The translations under genes were made by a program, and so were the position numbers. Shown in pieces: positions 1-7,458 of a DNA stretch of 64,000 nt (its first letter is position 1; every line of letters begins with the position of its first letter). The notes beneath the pieces are model-generated. The model did no database searches, was not told where the DNA came from, and saw only the letters and a list, made by a program, of their open reading frames with translations. The stretch is from Mycolicibacterium palauense (GTDB taxonomy: Bacteria > Actinomycetota > Actinomycetes > Mycobacteriales > Mycobacteriaceae), in assembly GCF_002592005.1 (NCBI RefSeq), contig NZ_NVQF01000022.1:1-64000 (forward strand), given 5' to 3'.

Positions 1-69
1 CCTTCCCAACCAGCGCGCCAACGCCGGTCTTGATCAGAGAACCTTGGACTTCAGATCATCCTCGGGAAG

Positions 70-735
70 GTGCGCCCACTTTCACGCCCCCACACCGAGG
101 GTCATCCACAAGTTCTGATCATTGCTCATCAGACGATCCGCGCGGTGCGTGACACCTTCGGCCGCCGCTCGCCGCAAGAACAGGCAGTCCTGGGCCTGTT
201 TAACGACTTGAAGGCGGAATCCTTTGACTACCGTTGGCTGCTTGAAATGCGTGATGCACTGCTGCACGGTGACATCAACGCATTCAAGTACGACTTCGCG
301 GCGCGTCTGCACGGTGAGAACGCCGTCAACGTTTACATGCATAGCCAATACATGTTCGACTTCACCAAGGAGGCCAGGAATAAGCCCTGGCTCAAGCGTA
401 ATGAGTTGCAAGACAGCAAGTCTGATCCCAGCGTTTTGGACATGATCCAGAAGGTCCAGCCGCTAATCGGGTCGCTGCAAGAGAAGTTGGACCGGATCCT
501 GTATCCGGGCGCCGGGGAAGACGCAGCAACGGTACGCGAATACTTGGCCCTGTATCCCGATGGCGCGAAGGGGCAGCGTGCGTTCCAGAATGGACCGGGC
601 TTCACTCGACGGAATATGGCGCCGCCGATGATCCTGCTCGCGCCGCGAGTGCTGGCCTTCGCGGCCAGCTTCCAAGGCTGGGAGGAGGAAGAGGATGACG
701 GCGAAGCGGCAGTTGTTGCGGATGGCGACGACTGA
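70..735 (+). CDS. Hypothetical protein with HEPN-like R-x4-H motif
   Basis: The 221-residue protein is not recognised as a whole. Its best clue is residues 57-69, where MRDALLHGD gives R61 and H66 in an R-(polar)-x3-H arrangement inside a predicted helix. This is the signature of the HEPN superfamily, whose members include many toxin and defence RNases. The C-terminus is acidic (GWEEEEDDGEAAVV). An in-frame stop at 31-33 bounds the frame. The GTG at 70 has GGGAAG directly against it with no spacing, so the start is poor and the gene may be 5'-truncated or start differently. Base composition is visibly less GC-rich than the genes after 4200. It lies just inside the presumed island end marked by the tRNA fragment at 940. 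HEPN assignment is an inference from one motif. Confidence 0.55.
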   Translation: MRPLSRPHTEGHPQVLIIAHQTIRAVRDTFGRRSPQEQAVLGLFNDLKAESFDYRWLLEMRDALLHGDINAFKYDFAARLHGENAVNVYMHSQYMFDFTKEARNKPWLKRNELQDSKSDPSVLDMIQKVQPLIGSLQEKLDRILYPGAGEDAATVREYLALYPDGAKGQRAFQNGPGFTRRNMAPPMILLAPRVLAFAASFQGWEEEEDDGEAAVVADGDD

Positions 736-939
736 ATTTGGCTCGTCCGGGGAAGATGCTTCGTTCCGGCGTCCACGGCGCGTCCATAATTGGACGACAA
801 CTTGCGGAAATGGGCAAACGGTCAGCGTGGCCACTGCTGGCCCACTAGACCGTTATCTGCCCAGCTAGGAATAGGGGAATAGCGGTCCTGCTAGGGCTCC
901 GCGAACCATTGCAGCTACTGGGCTGAGGCTGGGAAATCC

Positions 940-983
940 GACTTAAAATCCGCACAGTGTCGGTTCGAGTCCGACTGGGGGCA
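940..983 (+). other. tRNA 3'-end fragment, probable integration (attR-type) site
   Basis: The stretch reads as the 3' half of a tRNA: two bases of the 5' anticodon stem, loop CTTAAAA (anticodon TAA), stem TCCGC, a 5-nt variable region, T-arm GTCGG-TTCGAGT-CCGAC, acceptor strand TGGGGGC and discriminator A. No partner GCCCCCA acceptor strand, D-arm or complete 5' anticodon strand lies upstream. Elements that integrate into tRNA genes leave exactly such a 3' duplicate at one end. With this orientation the element would lie to the left, with the intact tRNA beyond the window. Anticodon TAA suggests Leu, but the 5-nt variable region is short for a class II tRNA, so the isotype is uncertain. Confidence 0.7.
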
Positions 984-1499
984 CGGTAAAGGTGCTGGGT
1001 AGTTGGTTCTTGAGGTTATTAAGTAGGTTAGGTAACCCTCTCGTTCCTTCCGGAGTCACGTGCCCGTGCGTTGCAGTGTTGCTGCTGTGATTCTTGAGGC
1101 GAGTACCGCAAGGTGGCCGGGTTCCGCGGATTTGAACCGCGGCGGGTCTTAGCCCGGGATGCCAGCCGCCGGTGTCAACAAATCTACGCAATCGAGTCGA
1201 ACATTTGAGCGAATTGAGCGCCGCCGAAGAGGCCGCCTGGCGCTTCCCTCGGGCAGTCCTTCAGCGTTGCGACGTTGACTAGGACTCACCCCGGAAGAAA
1301 CTGCGCAGGATTCGATCGGAGCCGACAGGTTTTTCCGAATTCGGTGCCATGAGTGTTCGGCAATCCTGAACACAGGGTGCAGTAATTGTTTCTTCCGTAA
1401 ATTCCCGCCGCGGTGGTGTGCTGTGCACCACACACGGGGAGAAGCGGTCTGACGCTCACCGGGTGGACTCAGTATCGGGGACTCGCCAAGGAGAATCGC
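984..1499. other. Non-coding spacer right of the tRNA fragment
   Basis: No convincing gene is seen. The reading frames are short, and one on the minus strand is only antisense translation of the tRNA fragment. A perfect hairpin, CCGCGG-ATTTGAA-CCGCGG, sits at 1124-1142 and looks like a T-arm read on the minus strand, but no anticodon arm accompanies it. The last 100 bases should hold the promoter of the secreted repeat protein; no clear hexamers can be named. Confidence 0.5.
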
Positions 1500-4040
1500 A
1501 TGGCAGCAACACAATTGCCGATCCAGACGCCGGAGGCGCCGCAAGCGCACCCGCGAACACGAGCCGTCTCACGTTGTCGGCGGTGTGTCCGAGGGGGCGC
1601 TCTGGCGATGAGTACGGCTGCGAGTGGATTGGCGATCGTATTGGCAGCCTCGCAGGTGACTGCCGCACCGAGTCTCACTCATAGCCAGGTGGCCAGTGCG
1701 CCTGCCCACATCTCCAGCACGTTGGACGTCAGTCTGGCCGCGAGTTCGTCGCCCCTTGTGCAAGCCGCTGTTGCCAAGGTGATTGCAGCGCAAGCCAGCG
1801 TGAATGTACAAAACAACGCATTCGACTTTGTCACGCCCTATGACAAAACACTGATTCCGGAATTCAACCAAACTCTTGCGCAGTCGGTACTCGGCCTCGC
1901 GCTTGGTCCCGTTCTGGGCAACGCGATGAATTTGAATGGCGGTGTCGTGCCTATCGGTTTGAACGCGCCAGGCGCCAATCAGTTCCCGATGATCAAAGTC
2001 ACCAATCCGGATGATCTGTACTACTTTGTAGCTCTCAAACCGAATTCAACATACGTGGTTCAGATTACTCCGGCTCCGGGCACGGGGGGTTTCTCGTTCG
2101 CGCCATCGGCGGGGCTGGTAAGCAAGCCCTCCGTGGGCCTCGATGACTTCACGCCCAATCCCGACGGCAGCTATACCATCACGATGAGCCCAACGCCCCA
2201 GACTGGTAACTGGCTGGATACCTCGAATCCGGACGGGGCTCCTATCAGCCAGGTAATCATTCGGGACACTGCCGCCGATTGGGGTGTTCTACACAACGCG
2301 GTGACAATTACGCCAGCGGGTGAATCGGCGCCTATCATTCCGCCTGTTTTTTCGGATACTCAAATTGCGACTCTGTTGTCCGTTGTCGCTCAACAGATCG
2401 GTCCGGTGAGCAGGAGCGGTCCCGTTATGGGAGAACAGGAATATCTCGGTGGGATACCGGCCAACACATTCAGTCCCATAGGTCCGCCTCCCCCCGTTCT
2501 CGGGACCACCAATGAAGGGCAGCAGGTCAGTACCTTCGGCAACTTCACGCTCCTGCCCGACCAAGCGCTTATCGTCAAGGTGCCCCCGGTCGAGGCCGGG
2601 TACCAAAACGCCGAGATGATCAACGTCTGGACGAACCCACTGGGTTCCTCGATCCAGACGGGCAGTCTTAATCCCAGTCAGACGTTCCGTGGCGCTGACG
2701 GTTACACCTACTACGTGATCAGTAGCTCGGACCCGGGAGTCGCGAACTGGCTCAACACTGACGGACATCCCGACGGGGAGGTGTATATGCGATTCGCCGA
2801 CTTGCCTCCAGGCGGCACCACCGCGGATTATCCCGCTATCACGACCCAGGTGGTGAACCTTGCGGATGTAAAAAGTAATCTGCCAACTGATTTCCCCGTG
2901 GTCACCGCCCGTCAACGTGCCGCTGAACTCAATTTGCGAGTGCTCGAAAACGGCTACATGCTCGATCAGAGTCGCAACATCGGCTGGGTCACCTACACAC
3001 TCGAGTTCGATCAGATCAAGAACGCAATGGGCGCCGACGAGTTCGACTCGATTTTCGGTAGCCAAAAAGACGTTCCTTCGGTAATGGACCGGATCTTCAA
3101 CTCCAATTTGCGCCCGCATATCCTCCCTGTAGCCCAGGGTATGCTCGCGAATCCACGGGGCGCTTTCTCGGCACTCGTGCAAAATGTACCGCTGCTGGCG
3201 AGGGACGTTGTGTTACCCGTTCTCGTGGCCATCGGACGGGTACACGAAGCCATCGCGTCGGGTGCGGGTCTAGGCGGACTGCTACGGGTCTTGAACCAGA
3301 CGATTACCGATCCGGCGACCAGTATCACCGCTGGCTTCATCAATGCACGTAACGACCTAGCGGTTGCCATGATGAATTCACACAGCTACGACCCGTTGAC
3401 ATCAAAGAATTGGGCAAACGTAGGAACTCAGCTGGCCGAGCTCGGACAACAGGCGTTTAAGGTGCTCGCGGAGGCGATCTCGCTGAAACCGCCAAGTGCG
3501 GCATCAGCGGTCACGCCGGCAAGTGCAGCGGAGGCGACCGCGTCGGCGGACGCGTCGGAATCTGCGGAGGAGGCGGCCGCGTCGACGGAGACGTCGGAAT
3601 CTGCGGAGGAGACGGCCGCGTCGACGGAGACGTCGGAATCTGCGGAGGAGGCGACCGCGTCGACGGAGACGTCGGAATCTGCGGAGGAGACGGCCGCGTC
3701 GACGGAGACGTCGGAATCTGCGGAGGAGGCGACCGCGTCGACGGACACGTCGGAATCTGCGGAGGAGACGACCGCGTCGACGGAGACGTCGGAATCTGCG
3801 GAGGAGACGGCCGCGTCGACGGAGACGTCGGAATCTGCGGAGGAGATGGCCGCGTCGACGGACACACCCGCAACTTCGGCCAAGGCGGCCAAGAAGGCGG
3901 CCAAGAAGGCGGACAGGGAGGCCAAGAAGGCGGACAGGGAGGCCAAGAAGGCGGCCAGGGCGGACAAGGCGGCGGCCAGGAAGGCGGACAGGGCGGCCAA
4001 GGCCACCTCCGCCGGCGCCCGGCCCAAGCCCGCCAACTGA
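1500..4040 (+). CDS. Secreted protein with acidic 13-residue repeats and lysine-rich tail
   Basis: The start is ATG 1500, with AAGGAG six bases upstream, giving 846 residues. Residues 1-56 form a long basic n-region, a hydrophobic core (ASGLAIVLAASQ) and a cleavage-like VTAAP, so export is likely. Two similar beta-type segments follow, one containing NPDGSYTITMSP and NWLDTSNPDG near residues 220-245 and one containing NWLNTDGHPDGEVYMRF near 415-435; they resemble the DUF1214/DUF1254 style but the family is not recognised. Residues 687-790 are eight copies of an ESAEE-x-x-AST-(E/D)-T-S unit. The last ~55 residues are rich in AKKADREAKK-type sequence, recalling the lysine tails of HBHA and HupB. 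The acidic array followed by a basic tail gives strong charge polarity. Surface adhesion is a possible role, inferred only from the tail. Confidence 0.75.
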   Translation: MAATQLPIQTPEAPQAHPRTRAVSRCRRCVRGGALAMSTAASGLAIVLAASQVTAAPSLTHSQVASAPAHISSTLDVSLAASSSPLVQAAVAKVIAAQASVNVQNNAFDFVTPYDKTLIPEFNQTLAQSVLGLALGPVLGNAMNLNGGVVPIGLNAPGANQFPMIKVTNPDDLYYFVALKPNSTYVVQITPAPGTGGFSFAPSAGLVSKPSVGLDDFTPNPDGSYTITMSPTPQTGNWLDTSNPDGAPISQVIIRDTAADWGVLHNAVTITPAGESAPIIPPVFSDTQIATLLSVVAQQIGPVSRSGPVMGEQEYLGGIPANTFSPIGPPPPVLGTTNEGQQVSTFGNFTLLPDQALIVKVPPVEAGYQNAEMINVWTNPLGSSIQTGSLNPSQTFRGADGYTYYVISSSDPGVANWLNTDGHPDGEVYMRFADLPPGGTTADYPAITTQVVNLADVKSNLPTDFPVVTARQRAAELNLRVLENGYMLDQSRNIGWVTYTLEFDQIKNAMGADEFDSIFGSQKDVPSVMDRIFNSNLRPHILPVAQGMLANPRGAFSALVQNVPLLARDVVLPVLVAIGRVHEAIASGAGLGGLLRVLNQTITDPATSITAGFINARNDLAVAMMNSHSYDPLTSKNWANVGTQLAELGQQAFKVLAEAISLKPPSAASAVTPASAAEATASADASESAEEAAASTETSESAEETAASTETSESAEEATASTETSESAEETAASTETSESAEEATASTDTSESAEETTASTETSESAEETAASTETSESAEEMAASTDTPATSAKAAKKAAKKADREAKKADREAKKAARADKAAARKADRAAKATSAGARPKPAN
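3558..3869 (+). repeat. 39-bp coding minisatellite, eight copies
   Basis: Eight head-to-tail in-frame units of 39 bp each encode 13 residues beginning ESAEE and ending TS or TP. Copies differ at a few positions, mostly in codons 6-8 and in GAG/GAC exchange, so near-identical neighbours alternate. The array creates long spurious open frames on both strands. Copy number is expected to vary between strains by slippage or recombination. Confidence 0.9.
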
Positions 4041-4128
4041 TATGTAGGCCCGGTTTGTCAGTGGTCTGTCAGTCGGCAGTCAGTCGGCTCCCGACCGGCC
4101 AGGGGTAAGCGAGCACCATCCTCGGATT

Positions 4129-4164
4129 CCGCAGGCGTCGCCGATGACATCACGGCGCCTGCGG
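4129..4164. terminator. Inverted repeat after the repeat protein
   Basis: Perfect 9-bp arms CCGCAGGCG and CGCCTGCGG are separated by 18 bases. The position suggests a terminator for the upstream gene, but there is no T-run, so an operator role for the LysR gene is possible. Confidence 0.4.
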
Positions 4165-4180
4165 GATCGGAGGGACCCCA

Positions 4181-4217
4181 CCGCAGATCGGTCGCCCCGC
4201 CCCTCGATGATCTGCGG
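4181..4217. promoter_or_regulatory. Inverted repeat in the LysR promoter
   Basis: Perfect 9-bp arms CCGCAGATC and GATCTGCGG enclose 19 bases and end 23 bases before the LysR start. Both this and the preceding repeat carry CCGCAG arms. LysR-type regulators commonly bind dyads near their own promoters, so autoregulation is plausible. Confidence 0.4.
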
Positions 4218-4240
4218 GTACAGGAAAGTAGCCTCATCTC

Positions 4241-5179
4241 ATGCGAGTCGAACGTGTCGCCTACTTCGTCGAAGCCGTGCGCGCGGGCTCGCTGCGGGCT
4301 GCCGCTGACCGCCTCGACGTCGCGCAGTCCTTGCTCAGTGACCAAATTCGCGCGCTCGAAGAAGAACTCGACGTCGTCCTGCTGCACCGCAGCCCGCGCG
4401 GCGTCATCCCCACCGCGGCCGGACAAAGGCTCCTGCCCCACGCCCTCAATCTTCTGGAAGCCCAACGCGAACTCGTTGACGCCGCGGGCGACCAGGGAAG
4501 CGCATTGACCGGTGTAGTCAGAATCAGTGCCGTACCCCTGCTCACGCCCGGGGCGATCGCCCCCATGCTGGCTCAGCTCCGCCAGTCCAATCCGGGGCTA
4601 CAGGTATCGCTCCAGGAAACCTCGGACCGCGAGCAACTCGAAAACGCAGTCCGCCAAGGTATTTCAGACTTTGCTCTGATCACCACGCCCGGCCGCCAAC
4701 CGCAAGTGGGCCAGGGCCAGGACATCAGTCGGCGAGTGTTGGCCAGGGTTCCGGTCGCGGTCTGCGTTCCCACCGGGCACGCCCTGGCCTCCAGTGCACA
4801 ACTGAGCTGGAGCCAGCTCAGCGACCACGGCATCATCTCGCTGCGAGCCGGCACGACAATAGCGGAGATCGTGCACCACAACATTATTCATCCCCGCCTC
4901 GTCGCCGAGGTCGCTAACCTGTACAGCCTGACCGCCCTCGTCGGGCAGGGCGTCGGGCTCGGAATAGGAGTACCCGCCGACTCTCTGGACCACAACAACG
5001 CCACCACGTGGCTGCCGATCGAAGGCGAAGAACACGGACTGGCAATCCAGATCAGCACACGTCTGAATGCGCCCCTGCCACGCGCGGCTCACGTCGTCCG
5101 CGACCTGATCACACCGACCATTGGTCAGTTCGAACAACTCGGCGACCTATGGGCAGCGGCCCGTCGAACGCATCCCTGA
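4241..5179 (+). CDS. LysR-family transcriptional regulator
   Basis: The 312-residue length is typical of the family. Residues 1-60 form the winged helix-turn-helix (RVAYFVEAVRAGSLRAAADRL, then VAQSLLSDQIRALEEELDVVLLHRS), followed by the linker helix and a periplasmic-binding-like effector domain to the C-terminus. LysR proteins are usually DNA-binding tetramers responding to a small molecule. The dyad at 4181-4217 lies just upstream. The nearest downstream genes on the same strand are the exporter and amidohydrolase operon beginning about 250 bases later, which may be its target; this is inference from position only. Confidence 0.9.
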   Translation: MRVERVAYFVEAVRAGSLRAAADRLDVAQSLLSDQIRALEEELDVVLLHRSPRGVIPTAAGQRLLPHALNLLEAQRELVDAAGDQGSALTGVVRISAVPLLTPGAIAPMLAQLRQSNPGLQVSLQETSDREQLENAVRQGISDFALITTPGRQPQVGQGQDISRRVLARVPVAVCVPTGHALASSAQLSWSQLSDHGIISLRAGTTIAEIVHHNIIHPRLVAEVANLYSLTALVGQGVGLGIGVPADSLDHNNATTWLPIEGEEHGLAIQISTRLNAPLPRAAHVVRDLITPTIGQFEQLGDLWAAARRTHP

Positions 5180-5429
5180 AGTAACTATGGCGGGTAAATC
5201 ACTGCGGCGCGGCGCGTTATCTGGTGCAGTGGAACAAGGTCAAACGGTCACCTGATCGTGTAGCGGACGCAACTGCGTTTTCACTTAGTCGTCGGCTTCC
5301 TGCCCGCGCGTCTGAGGAGCGCCACCCTGTACGCGCATCGCGGTGGCAACATGCCGAAGGCCCTCTGTGCTGCCCGTCCTCAGAAGGATGACCAGAACAG
5401 ATAGTGGGCACGCGAGAAAGCAGACCCCG

Positions 5430-5846
5430 ATGGTGACCGGCGCAACGGCCGTTGCCCGTCCCCACCCACATCGCGACCCCGACCCTCCCAACCTCGCGGT
5501 GCCAGCCCACGACGGCGCCGACTCGGGCCCGTCGAGCAGAGCCGTGTCCGCCGCAGAATCGGGGCCCGCGCCCGGCCTCCCGGGTTACGCTTCGCGCGTG
5601 GTCTCCGCCGTGCTGGCCGCCGAAGGCAGCGTCGCCTACACCGTGGGCGCCGCGCTGGGCGTTTTGATCTTCCCCGTGAGGGGGCTGCTTGCCCGCGCCG
5701 GCCAGGCCGCGGGCGGCCGGGAAGCCTCGTCGCCACAGCGTGGCGGTCCCAGCATCTCGGCGAGCCCGCCACAGCGGGCTCTGCTGAGTCGCCCGTCGGC
5801 GATGGCCGACCTGAACGGGAGCGATATGGCGAGTGATCACCGATAG
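5430..5846 (+). CDS. Small hypothetical protein preceding the MFS gene
   Basis: From ATG 5430 (GAGAAAG about ten bases upstream) a 138-residue frame runs to 5846, overlapping the MFS gene by 14 bases. The N-terminal half is rich in Pro, His and Asp. The middle (VVSAVLAAEGSVAYTVGAALGVLIFPVRGLLARAG) could be a membrane segment and has strong G/C third-position codon use, which is the main reason to consider it real. An earlier ATG at 5388 and GTG at 5343 are also open. No family is recognised. The stretch 5180-5429 holds nothing else I can name. Confidence 0.35.
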   Translation: MVTGATAVARPHPHRDPDPPNLAVPAHDGADSGPSSRAVSAAESGPAPGLPGYASRVVSAVLAAEGSVAYTVGAALGVLIFPVRGLLARAGQAAGGREASSPQRGGPSISASPPQRALLSRPSAMADLNGSDMASDHR

Positions 5847-7458
5847 GCCCGAGTCCGACCGGCTCGACGAAGATGCGGCCATCCCGCGGGCCCAGATCTA
5901 TCTGCTCGGTGTGATCGCCGGATTGCAGCTGCTCGACCCGGCCGTGGCCAATACCGCCATCGTCAAGGCGGGCAAGGCGCTGGGTTTCACCGCGGCCGAG
6001 CGGGCGCTGGGGGCCAGCGTGTCGACGCTGGCGCTGGCGGCCACGGTGCTGGCCGCCGGTGTCGCCGCCGACCGTCTCGGGCGCCGGCGGGTGTTGGTCG
6101 GTGCCCTGCTCCTGGCGGTCATCGGCGACGTCGTCGTCGCGGTCGCTCCGGTCACCGAGGTCTACCTGGCGGGGCGGGCCCTGGCCGGCATCGGGCTCGG
6201 CGCGGCGCTGGCAGCCACGTTCGCCTACGTGCACTTCGTGACCCCCGGGGCGAAAGCCAGTGCCGCCCTCGGCCTGTGGAGCGCCATCATGATCGGTGTG
6301 CTGATCGTCGGCTCACCGGTCGGCGGGGCGATCGCCGAGGTGTCCTGGCGAGCGGCCATGCTGCTGGTGCCGGTGCTCGGAGTGCTGTTCGTCGTGTTCA
6401 TACCGCGGGTGCTGCCCGTCATGCCGCGTTCGGGCACCGGCCCCGTCGACTATCCCGGACTGGTGCTGGTCGGGGTCTCGACGGTGCTGCTACTCTACGG
6501 CCTGAGCCGGGCGGCCGCCTCGCTGAGCTCGCCCACCTTCTACGTCCCCGTGGCCGTCGGGATCGCCGGCTACGGACTGTTCGCCCTCGTCGAGGTGCGC
6601 AGCGCGGCGCCGGCGTTCCCGATCAGGCTGTTCACCAGCGCCCTGTTCGTGGCCGCGGTGCTGGCTGGGGTGGCCTGGAACTTCGGTCAGGCCGTGGTCC
6701 AGCTCTCCACCAGCAACCTGTGGCAGTTCACCAAGGCCAGCTCCACCCTGACGGTCACGGTGCTGCAGCTGCCCATGCTCGCCGTGCTGTTCGCGGCATC
6801 GGTCATGGTCGGCAACTACCTTGCACGCCACGGCGACCGGCTGCGGCGGCTGCTGGGGTCGGGCTTCGCGTGCTGTGTCCTCGGTCTGCTGTTGATGGTG
6901 GTGGCCCGGCAGGCCTGGCCCGCGTGGGTGGTGGTCCCCGGCACCATCGTCGTCGGGATCGGCCTGGCATTGATCTCGGTACCCCAGGCCGCCATGTTCG
7001 TCGCCGAGGCCCCGGCCAAGCACCTCGGGTCGGTGACCTCGTTTCGCACTACCGTGGGACAGATCGGCTACGCCGCCGGGCTGGCCCTCAGCGTGGTCTT
7101 CGTGCAGTCCTTCGGCCACGCCCGCTTCGCCGGGGCGCTGCAGAAGGCCGACATCGTCTCCCCGGCGCAGGTCGCGGCCGGTGTCGACGAGGTGCGCAGC
7201 TTCGCCCAACAGCAGGTCGAGCCCACCACCGCGCTCGGCAGGGCCGCCGTGGAGGCCGCCGAGAAGGCCTACACCCAGGGGTTCGACATCACGATGGCGG
7301 TCTGCGCCGCACTCATCGCGCTGATGGGGTTCGCCACGTTGTTCGCGCTGGACGCCGGCGGCACCGTCGAGCGGTTCAGACGCGGACTGCGCGCCGCGCG
7401 CGATCGCGGTGCCGGCCCACCGGAAGGCTCCAAGCGACAACAAGGGGGAATGCGATGA
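5833..7458 (+). CDS. MFS transporter, 14-helix drug-exporter type
   Basis: A 541-residue membrane protein with about fourteen hydrophobic segments. Features of the DHA2-like branch include the loop RLGRRRVLVGALLL after the second helix and GSPVGGAIAEVSWRAAMLL in the helix-five motif region. It probably expels an organic substrate using the proton gradient at the cytoplasmic membrane. The GTG start at 5833 overlaps the preceding small frame. Its stop overlaps the amidohydrolase start as ATGA, implying coupled translation in one operon with the hydrolase and the CobW-type GTPase. The substrate is unknown; the product or substrate of the amidohydrolase is a natural guess. Confidence 0.9.
   Translation: MITDRPESDRLDEDAAIPRAQIYLLGVIAGLQLLDPAVANTAIVKAGKALGFTAAERALGASVSTLALAATVLAAGVAADRLGRRRVLVGALLLAVIGDVVVAVAPVTEVYLAGRALAGIGLGAALAATFAYVHFVTPGAKASAALGLWSAIMIGVLIVGSPVGGAIAEVSWRAAMLLVPVLGVLFVVFIPRVLPVMPRSGTGPVDYPGLVLVGVSTVLLLYGLSRAAASLSSPTFYVPVAVGIAGYGLFALVEVRSAAPAFPIRLFTSALFVAAVLAGVAWNFGQAVVQLSTSNLWQFTKASSTLTVTVLQLPMLAVLFAASVMVGNYLARHGDRLRRLLGSGFACCVLGLLLMVVARQAWPAWVVVPGTIVVGIGLALISVPQAAMFVAEAPAKHLGSVTSFRTTVGQIGYAAGLALSVVFVQSFGHARFAGALQKADIVSPAQVAAGVDEVRSFAQQQVEPTTALGRAAVEAAEKAYTQGFDITMAVCAALIALMGFATLFALDAGGTVERFRRGLRAARDRGAGPPEGSKRQQGGMR

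Noticed and set aside
1113-1165. T-arm-like perfect hairpin on the minus strand, perhaps a second tRNA remnant
   Set aside because: No anticodon arm with correct stem and loop or acceptor partner can be built around it.
943-1191. Minus-strand 82-residue frame ending in VGLEPTLCGF
   Set aside because: It is the antisense translation of the tRNA fragment, a well-known false protein.
3428-4047. Long Ala/Ser-rich minus-strand frame and Arg-rich plus-strand frame
   Set aside because: Both are shadows of the 39-bp repeat array, whose period is a multiple of three so that all frames stay open.
5217-5882. 221-residue minus-strand frame over the spacer before the MFS gene
   Set aside because: Composition is that of random GC-rich antisense; the plus strand shows better codon bias.
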